Source: a virus. From it: a stretch of DNA of 64,000 nucleotides. Location of the stretch: positions 1-64,000 of the IMG/VR virus record IMGVR_UViG_3300024520_000057; one strand, 5' to 3'. Shown here one piece after another: positions 8,616 to 15,967 of this stretch. Under the pieces are notes generated by a model. It was not told where the DNA came from, ran no database searches, and saw nothing but the letters and a program-made list of their open reading frames with translations. Every line of letters begins with the position of its first letter. The stretch's first letter is position 1. The translations under genes and the position numbers were made by a program.

Positions 8616-8904
8616 TAAGTATATGAAGGCATTGGTAAAGCAGCACTGTCGATCTGGAATGAATGTCAGTGTAATATATAATGGTTTTCAGTTTGAGGGC
8701 AAAGTGGTTACCATAACTGCCGATACTCCTGGTAATGACTGTATCCATCTTATCAGCCGAGATGAGGAAGATGGCAGTGGAGCAGATTACAGGTATTTGA
8801 TACCACTGGAAGGCAGTGCTTTTATACTGCCACTGGAAGTCAGCAAACAACAAGAGAAGGTGGATGCAGAGGTAGAGAGTGACAAGCCAAAGGATAATAT
8901 GTAA
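8602..8904 (+). CDS. Hypothetical protein, 100 aa
   Basis: I placed the start at ATG 8602 because GGAAGG lies 7 nt upstream; other Met codons at 8596 and 8605 are possible. The protein is strand-rich in the middle (NVSVIYNGFQFEGKVVTI) with an acidic, low-complexity tail. No known family. CpG and C content rise in this gene relative to its upstream neighbours. Confidence 0.55.
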   Translation: MMNGNKYMKALVKQHCRSGMNVSVIYNGFQFEGKVVTITADTPGNDCIHLISRDEEDGSGADYRYLIPLEGSAFILPLEVSKQQEKVDAEVESDKPKDNM

Positions 8905-8942
8905 TGGAACATTGCAATAAGAAAGGCTAAATGAGGTGAGAA

Positions 8943-9167
8943 ATGCCAACTGTCATTCCAGAGAGTAAATGCTGGATAATAAGGACACCACCCACCAGCA
9001 CACCCTTGTATTTATGGCAGGACATTGTTTCCTTGGTTGAGAAAGCTGGAAACACAATCTATTCCTATGAGTATCACCATCGCCATGATGCCTATGTAAT
9101 GACCTGCCAACATCGTCCTATTGACTCGCCATCGTCACATATCTATTGGCTCCCAGTAACTCCTTAA
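8943..9167 (+). CDS. Hypothetical protein, 74 aa
   Basis: GAGGTGAG precedes ATG 8943. The protein is rich in His, Tyr and Pro (YSYEYHHRHDAYVMTCQHR). Codon use differs from neighbours, with more C and several CpG, as in the unusual segment that follows. It may be a real but atypical gene or a fortuitous ORF at the edge of the non-coding region. Confidence 0.4.
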   Translation: MPTVIPESKCWIIRTPPTSTPLYLWQDIVSLVEKAGNTIYSYEYHHRHDAYVMTCQHRPIDSPSSHIYWLPVTP

Positions 9168-9358
9168 AATAAATACAGTTGTAAGCATCCCCAGTAAGGT
9201 GGAAGAAATACAGGGTGTATGGTGAGATGGATTAATAGAGTAGTAGAGTGCAAGTGTGTGATATTGTGTAATGTAATGGAATGTTGGTAGTGTGAGTGGA
9301 TGTAGTTATGGTGTGTAAAGAGAGAGTGATGTAATGTGTGTAATGAAACAGAGTGGAG

Positions 9359-9583
9359 ATGGGAGAGATGGAAAGAGTGCTGTGTTACAGTGCACACATT
9401 GGACACAATTGTCATACAACACCACTGGAGGCAAGGAAGCAAGGGATTGCAATGGTTGGGGCACAAGGGTTCATTGAGGTTATGGAGGAGAACTACAGGA
9501 TAAGACCACTTGGATGGTTTGGATGGTGCATGTGTGACACTGTTGGTGCATTGTGTTGCATTGCTGCCATCATATATGCATAA
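9359..9583 (+). CDS. Doubtful ORF with a C-terminal membrane-like segment
   Basis: An ORF of about 74 aa runs from ATG 9359 (or GTG 9353). Its C-terminus (GWFGWCMCDTVGALCCIAAI) could be a membrane helix. There is no clear ribosome site, and the start lies in low-complexity G/T/A-only sequence. I consider it possible but not established. Confidence 0.25.
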   Translation: MGEMERVLCYSAHIGHNCHTTPLEARKQGIAMVGAQGFIEVMEENYRIRPLGWFGWCMCDTVGALCCIAAIIYA

Positions 9584-9835
9584 CCCACCACTGGAAGGCT
9601 ATTATATCCCAGTGTATTCAGCTATAAACAGAGGATAAGATGGACTGTCCAGGTGGTTGTGGTGAAAGCAGGGAGAGTAATGGGACAATGGTGGTAGTGT
9701 TGAGGTGTTGCTATGCAAGGGATGCAGGCTATGTAGGGAGGGGGGGATAGCCATTTGAGAATGAACACACACTGTTGTCATTGTTGCCAGCCTTCCAGAC
9801 ACCCACAACTTCGCCACATCGCCACTAAACTCCAG

Positions 9836-10058
9836 TTACACAATTACACTCCAACTGGAACCAACTGCCCCATTACACTCCAAGTGGAACACTGGAACAC
9901 CATTACAACTGGACACACTGGAGCTTTGCACCAAACAAGTTACACCCCATCAGGACATTACACCTAAACATTGCTTTCTGTGAGGGATGTTAATTGCAAT
10001 CCCACAATAACCATTGTGGCTGGTGAGTGTAACACTGTAGTTGAAAACTTACACTCCA
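9836..10058 (+). repeat. Cluster of TTACAC(TCCA) repeats
   Basis: The exact 10-mer TTACACTCCA occurs at 9844-9853, 9873-9882 and 10049-10058. TTACAC alone also begins at 9836, 9940 and 9958. An inverted copy GAGTGTAA lies at 10025-10032, facing TTACACTC at 10049-10056 across 16 nt. Number and spacing suggest iteron-like protein-binding sites upstream of the sigma-like gene. Confidence 0.55.
10002..10019 (+). other. Perfect 7-bp hairpin
   Basis: CCACAAT (10002-10008) pairs with ATTGTGG (10013-10019) around the loop AACC. It is not followed by a T-run, so it is not a typical terminator. It may be an operator or part of an origin, given the repeats around it. Confidence 0.45.
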
Positions 10059-10123
10059 TGGTGAAAAACATTAATGTGACGGTGTATATTAATATGTATT
10101 GAATTTATGAGGGTGCCAGAACA

Positions 10124-10414
10124 ATGGAAACAACAATAAACAAACATTACAGACGATGGATGAAGTCTCATTTAGGGAGCTTGACCAAATTTCCTCGTGC
10201 AAACTGGGAGGATGTTAAGGAAGCTTTCTCAGTTGGATTCAAACAAGGTGGTGTGCTGAATAAACGGGAATTATTAGTGTTGTTTTTGTATTTTGGTATG
10301 GATGGCAAGCCGTGGACTCATAATGAGATTGCCAATTTACTTGGCTTGTCTCAGGAGAGAATAAGGCAGATTAAGGTGAAAGCAATCAGAAAAATTAAGG
10401 GAAGTGTGAGGTGA
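10124..10414 (+). CDS. Stand-alone sigma-70 region 4-like protein
   Basis: The C-terminal half (about 45-94) reads as sigma region 4: a helix LLVLFLYFGMDGKPWTHNEI, then the helix-turn-helix LLGLSQERIRQIKVKAIRKI with the family's ERIRQI recognition helix. Regions 2 and 3 are absent; residues 1-44 are an unrelated helical segment. It could steer host RNA polymerase to phage promoters or act as an anti-sigma-like partner. It is the first gene after the candidate control region, so it may open a temporal gene class. Confidence 0.8.
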   Translation: METTINKHYRRWMKSHLGSLTKFPRANWEDVKEAFSVGFKQGGVLNKRELLVLFLYFGMDGKPWTHNEIANLLGLSQERIRQIKVKAIRKIKGSVR

Positions 10415-10415
10415 T

Positions 10416-10658
10416 ATGGGAAAATACAAGGTAAAGGGATTGAAGCTGATTGCTATTGATGCAGGTGGCAATGAGTATAAGGGAAACATTCAAGTTGTAT
10501 GGTGAGGAGAATTGGCATATGCAAATCCTGCTGAAGTTGGTGTTTCATCTTTGGATGAGTGTATGGAATTGAAAGTGGTTAAGAAATCTGAGATGTTTGC
10601 TGATTTGGAGAACAAAGTTGTAGGTGGAGATTTTTATGATGAGATGCTGGAGGACTGA
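10416..10658 (+). pseudogene. 80-codon gene interrupted by an in-frame TGA
   Basis: From ATG 10416 the frame runs KYKVKGLKLIAIDAGGNEY to TGG at 10500, then TGA at 10503-10505, and continues open (GELAYANPAEVGVSSLDECM) to TGA 10656-10658, directly followed by the next ATG. Both parts have normal codon use, and the total fits exactly between two genes, so they look like one small gene with a nonsense change. Alternatives are stop readthrough, a sequence error, or restart at TTG 10512 or ATG 10561. TGA is used as a normal stop throughout, so code change is unlikely. Confidence 0.5.
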
Positions 10659-11231
10659 ATGGAACACAAAGGATTGAAGTATGATTTCACAAGACCAGGA
10701 GGAGCTTGCTGGAAGTGTAGTTGTGGTTTTGGGACTCCTAATAGAAAGAAATTACACAAACATCTTGAAGAACATAACCAAACACAGGAGAAGGTTAAAA
10801 TGAAAAGCTTATTTGCAAAGCATAAAGAGTTGACGAAACGTGGTGGTGGACGGAAGCATTTTGAGGAGCCGATTACGGTAATTGGCATTGTGGGCAGCCG
10901 ACGCAGAGATAGCAGCAAGGATTATAAAGCTGTTGAGAATGCATTGTTTGCAGAGCTCAAAGGTATTGAGAAGGCATTGATTGTAAGTGGAGGTTGTCCC
11001 AAGGGTGGTGATAGGTTTGCTGAGATGGCAGCAAGTAAACATGGCATATCTATTAGAATATATTATCCAAAGTGGCACAGATATGGCAGGATAGCAGGTT
11101 TCATGCGGAACACCTTGATTGCTGAGGACTGTGATGTCTTAATAGCCTGTGTCCATAAGGATAGAAAGGGTGGAACCGAAGACACCATAAAGAAGGCTGA
11201 GAAGCTGGGCAAACGAGTGGTGCTGATATGA
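10659..11231 (+). CDS. SLOG-fold protein (DUF2493/YspA-like) with N-terminal C2H2-type finger
   Basis: Residues about 17-39 (CWKCSCGF, then LHKHLEEH) form a small Cys/His finger. Residues about 66-190 match the DUF2493 SLOG pattern: IVGSRRRDSSKDY, IVSGGCPKGGDRFAEMAA, YPKWHRYGRIAGFMRN and KGGTEDTIKKAEKLGK. SLOG domains bind nucleotides or nucleotide-derived signals. In phages DUF2493 proteins are frequent but of unknown use. The added finger suggests nucleic-acid targeting. It begins directly after the interrupted gene and overlaps the next by ATGA. Confidence 0.8.
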   Translation: MEHKGLKYDFTRPGGACWKCSCGFGTPNRKKLHKHLEEHNQTQEKVKMKSLFAKHKELTKRGGGRKHFEEPITVIGIVGSRRRDSSKDYKAVENALFAELKGIEKALIVSGGCPKGGDRFAEMAASKHGISIRIYYPKWHRYGRIAGFMRNTLIAEDCDVLIACVHKDRKGGTEDTIKKAEKLGKRVVLI

Positions 11232-11797
11232 CTATTGGAGGATTGATGGAACACAAACCATTGAGCAGCAAGGTTTACATTGATTGTGGGTTTCATGATG
11301 GTAAGTCACTGGAATCATACATAGCAGAGGGTTGGGAGGTTCACGGCTTTGAGCCAAATCCAGGAATGTATAATATGGTGTTGAATAGATTTAGGAATCT
11401 GGTGTCATGTCATTTATACAACAAAGCTGTGTGGATACACAATGCCAGAATCAGACTTCATATTACTAAAAGATCTGAAAGTTGTTCATTATATACAAGG
11501 AGCGATGTAGGTGAAATAGGACTTGTGAGTGTAGAGTGTATTGATTTTGGTGAGTGGATAAGGAAAGCATTTAGCAGAGATGATTACATTGTTCTGAAGC
11601 TGGATATTGAAGGGGCTGAATTTAAGGTTTTGAAGAAGATGTTAGATGATGGATCGATAAATTATATTGACAAGGTGTTTGTAGAGTGGCACAACAATTT
11701 GCACAGTCCAAATAGATTTCCAAAGTGGCTGAATGTTAAGCTGGAAGAGATGATTAAAGCCAGAGGTGTCAAATTCAATTTATGGAAGGGTGTGTGA
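11228..11797 (+). CDS. FkbM-family methyltransferase
   Basis: The N-terminus has the SAM-binding loop (VYIDCGFHDGKSLESYI) followed by VHGFEPNPGMY, and the C-terminal part has IVLKLDIEGAEFKVL and VFVEWHNN, which are FkbM hallmarks. These enzymes O-methylate sugars or small molecules. The start may be ATG 11228 (ATGA overlap) or ATG 11246 (after GGAGG). With the other sugar genes it may cap a phage- or host-surface glycan. Confidence 0.85.
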   Translation: MTIGGLMEHKPLSSKVYIDCGFHDGKSLESYIAEGWEVHGFEPNPGMYNMVLNRFRNLVSCHLYNKAVWIHNARIRLHITKRSESCSLYTRSDVGEIGLVSVECIDFGEWIRKAFSRDDYIVLKLDIEGAEFKVLKKMLDDGSINYIDKVFVEWHNNLHSPNRFPKWLNVKLEEMIKARGVKFNLWKGV

Positions 11798-11798
11798 A

Positions 11799-11963
11799 AT
11801 GAGCAAACGAAAGATACCACATTTTGGATGGATTTATAAAATAGATTTGGATAATATAGGTGGTGGTTGGCAATATTTTGATATCCATTTCAGTCGGGTG
11901 TTAGATGTAGGTGTGCAGGATGGTAAGGTAAAGGTGTGGTATATTGATGACGATACAAACTAA
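11799..11963 (+). CDS. Small hypothetical protein, 54 aa
   Basis: ATG 11799 follows the previous stop closely; an upstream in-frame ATG at 11766 would overlap the methyltransferase. The sequence is strand-rich (GGGWQYFDIHFSRVLDVGV). No family is recognised. Confidence 0.5.
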   Translation: MSKRKIPHFGWIYKIDLDNIGGGWQYFDIHFSRVLDVGVQDGKVKVWYIDDDTN

Positions 11964-11979
11964 CTATTGAGGTTATAGA

Positions 11980-12165
11980 ATGAAAAGATTATTAGAGTTG
12001 GTGGCAATTGCATTTGAAAGTTTGTTGACAGAGAAGTCAAAGAAGTTAAAAGGGCTGCCAAGATTTACAAAAAAACAAATTATGGAAATGTTAACCATAT
12101 CAATGGCAAAGGCAGTGTTAAGGCACATTGATGAAGCTGAAGCTGATAGGGATTTATTGGAATGA
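11980..12165 (+). CDS. Small helical protein, 61 aa
   Basis: A basic N-terminal amphipathic helix (KRLLELVAIAFESLL) and a second helix (KQIMEMLTISMAKAVLRHI) make up the protein. It ends in an ATGA overlap with the next gene. Function unknown. Confidence 0.55.
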   Translation: MKRLLELVAIAFESLLTEKSKKLKGLPRFTKKQIMEMLTISMAKAVLRHIDEAEADRDLLE

Positions 12166-13046
12166 AACCAATCATAGCAAGAAGATTAAATTTGAATAAA
12201 GAGGGGAACAGAATGAATCTATTAAACATTAATATACCAGAAGGCAAAAGTGGAAAGTTTCAAATCAAAAATCAAGCATTTCCACCAGGGCATGAATTCA
12301 ATTTATCCAGTGATAGGAATAAAATATTGGGAGGGCAAAACAGAGGAGCCATTGTATTGGATAAGCCATACATAATCAGTAGTCTGTCTGAAACAGGACA
12401 GGGTGTATGGATGACCAATTTACCAGTGGAGCAGGCACAACACAAAGAAGCATTGATAGGATTCCATGGCAATGTTCTGGTAGGTGGACTGGGGCTGGGA
12501 TTGGCTGTGACTATTCTGAGTGCTAATAAAAGAGTGAGAAGTGTCACAGTTGTTGAAAAAAGCAGGGATGTTATTGACCTTGTGTGGGAACATCTGAATA
12601 TTAATAGATTTAAATGTGAAATAGTGCCTCTGGATTTATTTGAATACCTCACAGATGATAATAGAGTATTCCTGGATTTTGATTTTGGTTTTTATGACAT
12701 TTGGCAGAGTGATAGTGAAACAACTTTTTTTGACACTGTGGTTCCATTGAGAAAATTGAGCAGAAATATTGTGAAAGATATTAGGTGTTGGAATGAGAAT
12801 GTCATGAGAGGACAATTGGCATTTAGTTTATCAGGCAGGGTTCAAGCATTCATCCAAGGCACTGTTGATGAAAAGCTGTTTTTTAATAAGGATGACAAGT
12901 GGATGAAATGGACTGTTCCATTTTTTGAATGGTTGGATGGTGATGCTCCAGCTGGAATGGATGAGGAAGATATGCTTGCAAGAATCAAAGATTATGCAGC
13001 CAACTATGGCAGTGAACAATGGGAAAAAGAATGGGGAGAATTGTAA
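12162..13046 (+). CDS. SAM-dependent methyltransferase / spermidine synthase-like Rossmann protein
   Basis: The central motif NVLVGGLGLGLAVTILSA followed by VRSVTVVEKSRDVIDLV (about 109-145) is the glycine-rich SAM loop and the acidic strand 2 residue. DFGFYDIWQSD lies at strand 4. About 100 residues precede it. Start choices are ATG 12162 (ATGA overlap) or ATG 12213 (GAGGGG 7 nt upstream); the second has the better ribosome site. Similar proteins are common in phages. The substrate is unknown. Confidence 0.75.
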   Translation: MKPIIARRLNLNKEGNRMNLLNINIPEGKSGKFQIKNQAFPPGHEFNLSSDRNKILGGQNRGAIVLDKPYIISSLSETGQGVWMTNLPVEQAQHKEALIGFHGNVLVGGLGLGLAVTILSANKRVRSVTVVEKSRDVIDLVWEHLNINRFKCEIVPLDLFEYLTDDNRVFLDFDFGFYDIWQSDSETTFFDTVVPLRKLSRNIVKDIRCWNENVMRGQLAFSLSGRVQAFIQGTVDEKLFFNKDDKWMKWTVPFFEWLDGDAPAGMDEEDMLARIKDYAANYGSEQWEKEWGEL

Positions 13047-13255
13047 TGGCAGATTTAAAAAAGACACTGAGTGAATATACACTTGGTGAAGTGTATGGCA
13101 AAACATATATTATTATTTCATACAGTAATAATAAAAAACAATTGATGGAATTGTGTGAAAAGCTGAACAATAATCTAAATTTTGTTATCATTGATTTTGA
13201 AAATGAGAGTTATGGTTTAGCATTGGTTTATGATTTGAATGTGAGGTTTGTATGA
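13046..13255 (+). CDS. Hypothetical protein, 69 aa
   Basis: ATG 13046 shares its A with the previous TAA; GGGGAG lies upstream. The sequence has strand-helix alternation (KTYIIISYSNNKKQLMEL). It ends in an ATGA overlap. No known family. Confidence 0.55.
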   Translation: MADLKKTLSEYTLGEVYGKTYIIISYSNNKKQLMELCEKLNNNLNFVIIDFENESYGLALVYDLNVRFV

Positions 13256-13602
13256 TGGAAGATAAAGACAAACAAGTAGGCATTGTTCACAATATTTGTG
13301 ACAAGAAGGCATATGACTTTACTGCAACAGTGAGAGAGGAACTTGTAGAATTGGTAAGGAAATTTATGAAGGACAAAGGACTGTATAAACCACACAACAA
13401 ATCAGAAGTGTTCAAAATGGTGTATGAACTTCTGATTAATGGATTTCAGGAAACTGGGAATTATGGGCAACACTCATTGACTAATATAAGAAATTTGATG
13501 GTATATGAGCAGTATTACAGAGCCATGGCATTGAAGTTGGAAAATCAGATTGAAGATTGGATTGAAGAAAAAAAGATATACAGAGGGGAGCTTGAAGAAT
13601 GA
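13252..13602 (+). CDS. Hypothetical helical protein, 116 aa
   Basis: It is mostly helical (FTATVREELVELVRKFMKD, then KSEVFKMVYELLINGF), with an acidic C-terminal helix. The N-terminal arrangement slightly resembles a ribbon-helix-helix or dimerisation module, but I cannot assign one. ATGA overlaps at both ends. Confidence 0.6.
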   Translation: MMEDKDKQVGIVHNICDKKAYDFTATVREELVELVRKFMKDKGLYKPHNKSEVFKMVYELLINGFQETGNYGQHSLTNIRNLMVYEQYYRAMALKLENQIEDWIEEKKIYRGELEE

Positions 13603-13736
13603 GATATCATAATTATTTATTAAATAAGATTAAACATTGGTTTGTCCATAGGAAGGTTACAACAATTTATTATTTGGACAATAACACACCTGTTTTTGCT
13701 GAGTGTAGCAGATGTAAAAAGAGTTGGTGGATGTAG
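13599..13736 (+). CDS. Small protein with one CxxC, 45 aa
   Basis: ATG 13599 overlaps the previous stop (ATGA). The translation is basic, with a C-terminal AECSRCKKSWWM that looks like half a zinc knuckle. It fills the gap before the methyltransferase almost exactly. Confidence 0.5.
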   Translation: MRYHNYLLNKIKHWFVHRKVTTIYYLDNNTPVFAECSRCKKSWWM

Positions 13737-13738
13737 TG

Positions 13739-14254
13739 ATGACACATAGACATAAGAAAACAATGAAGATGTTAGATAGATTTGTTATTCCAGGAACAAC
13801 CATATTAGATTTAGGACAACCAAGTGAGCTGTCAAAACTGATGGAAAATCTGTATGATGTGATTTATGTTCGTGGTGATCTGGAAAATAAATCAATGCTA
13901 CACACATTAAGAAATGGTAGATATGATATTGTAACTGCCTTTGAGGTGTTGGAACATCTTGTTGAGCCTGCACAGGTATTAAAGAATTTGAGTTGTAATG
14001 TATTGGTGGCATCTGTTCCACTACCTTATTTCAGCATTATTCAGCCGTATTGGAATAAGAATGATAAATGGGATAGACATTTCCATGAATTTTTCCCATG
14101 TCAGTTTGATTGGTTGTTGGATCATTGTGGATATAAAATCACACATAGGGAATTTTGGACAAATAGAATGTGGAAAAGGGTTGGTATCAGACCATTAATA
14201 AGATGGGTGATACCAAGTTGGTATGCAGTATATTGTAGGAGAAAAACAACATGA
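13739..14254 (+). CDS. Class I methyltransferase (Methyltransf_11/23-like)
   Basis: The protein begins MTHRHKKTMKMLDRF, then has a degenerate SAM loop TTILDLGQPSELSKL and the typical post-II/IV block YDIVTAFEVLEHLVEPAQVL. A His/Trp-rich middle and a basic aromatic C-terminus follow. The glycine-rich loop is shorter than usual (DLGQPSE instead of DxGxGxG), so activity should be checked. An upstream start at 13724 is possible. Confidence 0.7.
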   Translation: MTHRHKKTMKMLDRFVIPGTTILDLGQPSELSKLMENLYDVIYVRGDLENKSMLHTLRNGRYDIVTAFEVLEHLVEPAQVLKNLSCNVLVASVPLPYFSIIQPYWNKNDKWDRHFHEFFPCQFDWLLDHCGYKITHREFWTNRMWKRVGIRPLIRWVIPSWYAVYCRRKTT

Positions 14255-14269
14255 GAGCTGGGTGAAATA

Positions 14270-14557
14270 ATGGGATATGGAAAAATAAAAGTCTGGATCA
14301 ATAGAACTAAAATAAATGCTCAGTTTATTATGCAGTTAATGGTAGCTCATATATGGTGGGTTACTGTAGAACCAAAGTTATGGATGCTTCTGTTAGTTAT
14401 CCTGTTTTTGGTGTTGAATCAAATTGATTTCTCCAAAGGTGTAGGCAGTGAATGGAGTTACATAGTGAGCAGATCTGAGGAATGGAAGGATATGAGAAAA
14501 GATATTGATGATATTAAAAGGTGTGTAAAAGGATATAAAAGTGGAGATAAATTATGA
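14270..14557 (+). CDS. Membrane protein, 95 aa
   Basis: One hydrophobic segment (LWMLLLVILFLVLNQI, about 37-52), perhaps preceded by a second (AQFIMQLMVAHIWWV), and a charged helical tail (EEWKDMRKDIDDIKRC). It overlaps the first twin gene by 4 nt and may function with it at the membrane. Confidence 0.55.
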   Translation: MGYGKIKVWINRTKINAQFIMQLMVAHIWWVTVEPKLWMLLLVILFLVLNQIDFSKGVGSEWSYIVSRSEEWKDMRKDIDDIKRCVKGYKSGDKL

Positions 14558-14991
14558 AATTTAAACAATGGAGTGAATTTAGTAAAGGTGTATTCACAGG
14601 CTTGATGATATTGGTAGGTGTTTCAATTATACATTATGTTATTGGGAGCATTATAATAAAAGAAACAGCTAAACAAAATTTCATTATTGGACAAGGTGTT
14701 GGTAACAGTGAAGGGTATACCAAAGGATATGCTGATGGTAGAGATTTAGGTGCTGATACAGTTTATCAATATATTGATAATGTGTATGAGAATGGTGGTT
14801 TGGTAATTGGTGATATTGCTGGTGATATTATTATTAATGGATGCACATTCAGAAATGTTGGTGGTAGTGAAGCAATTTATGTGGGTGGTTCAAGAAATAT
14901 GAGGGTGTCTAATTGTGTAGTTTGGGGAGTAGATACTGCCATTGCTGTTAAGAAAGATTCAGTTGTTAGTGATGATGGGGTGTTGCAGTGA
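14554..14991 (+). CDS. Membrane-anchored beta-helix-like protein, twin copy 1
   Basis: The order is: a short cytoplasmic N-terminus (KQWSEFSKGVFTG), one membrane helix (about 13-34), a Gly/Tyr repeat linker (GYTKGYADGRD), then strands resembling a right-handed beta-helix (GDIAGDIIINGCTFRNVGG, then NMRVSNCVVWGV). It is a close paralogue of the gene at 15485; 29-nt and 23-nt blocks are identical. The C-terminus is shorter than that of its twin. No known family. Confidence 0.65.
   Translation: MKFKQWSEFSKGVFTGLMILVGVSIIHYVIGSIIIKETAKQNFIIGQGVGNSEGYTKGYADGRDLGADTVYQYIDNVYENGGLVIGDIAGDIIINGCTFRNVGGSEAIYVGGSRNMRVSNCVVWGVDTAIAVKKDSVVSDDGVLQ
14740..14834 (+). repeat. Direct repeat, first copy (second copy 15659-15753)
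   Basis: Inside the twin genes, 14740-14768 equals 15659-15687 (29 nt) and 14812-14834 equals 15731-15753 (23 nt); the sequence between and after them is similar but not identical. The copies are 919 nt apart in the same orientation and bracket a whole glycosyltransferase gene, so recombination between them could delete or duplicate it. Confidence 0.8.
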
Positions 14992-15488
14992 ATTATCCTT
15001 TTAGAAGATTCATTATTAGCTATGGTGGAACAGTGAGACCACAGCATACATTTTATGAACCAGTGTGCAAGGCTATAATGGAATTGGAATTACAGGATGT
15101 TGCTGAACTTAGATTTATAGGTATTGCAAAGCCTGAATTTTTACAATGGATACAGGATAATTACTTTGAAATTATGATGTATCATGTTGCATATATGCCA
15201 TATCATAGGGTTGTAAAATTTATGAGCAATAGCAATATGTTTTTGCTTGCTACAGGTAGTCATAGCTATGCCAATGCATCAGCAACAGGAAAAATCTGGA
15301 CATACTTTGAATCTAACTCAGCACCAATTCTTCACATAGCAAAAGAAGTTAAGGAAGATAATCACATAAAAGGAATATTGAAACAGGCTGACAGGGGCAT
15401 GAGTTTTGAAGAAAAGGATTATGAGGGAATCAGAGATTTCATAAAAAGTGTAAGTGAAGAATGGTTATATTTATTTGGAGAAGAATGA
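14988..15488 (+). CDS. Short glycosyltransferase, C-terminal GT4 domain only
   Basis: GTG 14988 overlaps the previous stop. The 166 residues look like only the second Rossmann half of a group 1 glycosyltransferase: an opening IISYGGTVRPQHTFYEPV, the strand AELRFIGIAKPEF, and the donor-site region LLATGSHSYANASATGKIW followed by YFESNSAPILHIA. The N-terminal acceptor domain is missing, so it may be a remnant, a partner of another transferase, or a lectin-like protein. Confidence 0.65.
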   Translation: MNYPFRRFIISYGGTVRPQHTFYEPVCKAIMELELQDVAELRFIGIAKPEFLQWIQDNYFEIMMYHVAYMPYHRVVKFMSNSNMFLLATGSHSYANASATGKIWTYFESNSAPILHIAKEVKEDNHIKGILKQADRGMSFEEKDYEGIRDFIKSVSEEWLYLFGEE

Positions 15489-15967
15489 TGAGTGAATTTA
15501 ATAAAGGTGTATCTGTAGGTTTGATGATATTGGTAGGTGTTTTAATTATATGTTATGTTATGGCAAACAGTATAATAGAGTCCAATGCTAAAGAGAGTCA
15601 CCAGATTGGATATGATGTGGGATATGATTCTGGATATATGGAAGGATATGATAAAGGCAGAGATTTAGGTGCTGATACAGTTTATCAGTATATTGACAAT
15701 ATATATGAGAATGGTGGCTTGGTAATTGGAGATATTGCTGGTGATATTATTATCAATGGTTGCACATTTAGGAATGTTGGTGGCAGTCCAGCAATTGATT
15801 TGAGAGGTGGTGCAAGGAATATTAGGGTGTCGAATTGTATGGTTTGGGGAACAGAAAGTGATGTTGGTGTTGGCATTAAAAGTGTTAAGGCAGATTCAGT
15901 TGTAGGTGAATATGGAACATTTGAACCTGATACAGTTATTAAAGATGGAGTATTAATTAAACCATAA
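15485..15967 (+). CDS. Membrane-anchored beta-helix-like protein, twin copy 2
   Basis: ATG 15485 or 15488 overlaps the previous stop. Layout is as in copy 1: a membrane helix near 10-31, a linker with a regular four-residue Gly-Tyr period (GYDVGYDSGYMEGYDKGRD), then GDIAGDIIINGCTFRNVGG and RNIRVSNCMVWGTE, ending in a longer acidic tail. The Gly-Tyr linker is longer than in copy 1. Facing outside the cytoplasm is likely but the orientation is not proven. Confidence 0.65.
   Translation: MMSEFNKGVSVGLMILVGVLIICYVMANSIIESNAKESHQIGYDVGYDSGYMEGYDKGRDLGADTVYQYIDNIYENGGLVIGDIAGDIIINGCTFRNVGGSPAIDLRGGARNIRVSNCMVWGTESDVGVGIKSVKADSVVGEYGTFEPDTVIKDGVLIKP

Larger units (their letters stand above)
9168..10123 (+). 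other. Mostly non-coding segment with a strand-skew flip; candidate origin or control region
   Basis: This is the longest stretch without convincing genes. Counting by eye, 9181-9360 has 63 G and 8 C, while 9781-9960 has 24 G and 63 C. The switch lies near a run of Gs at 9736-9746 (GGGAGGGGGGG). Genes on both sides keep the + orientation, so the flip is not a change of coding strand. The hexamer GTGTAA occurs at 9266, 9313, 9338 and 10027, and its complement TTACAC at 9836, 9844, 9873, 9940, 9958 and 10049. Such arrays can bind an initiator or regulator. A non-coding RNA or packaging site is also possible. Confidence 0.6.

Noticed and set aside
9602-9817. Minus-strand ORF in the skew-flip region
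   Set aside because: It is a shadow of the G-rich strand (His/Ser/Pro-rich translation) with no ribosome site.
9755-9967. Plus-strand ORF in the C-rich arm
   Set aside because: Translation is His/Thr/Pro-rich repeat-like, lacks a ribosome site, and the bases follow the TTACAC repeat pattern rather than codon structure.
14988-15488. Diversity-generating retroelement around the repeats
   Set aside because: No reverse transcriptase gene and no template/variable repeat pair with adenine-specific differences is visible.
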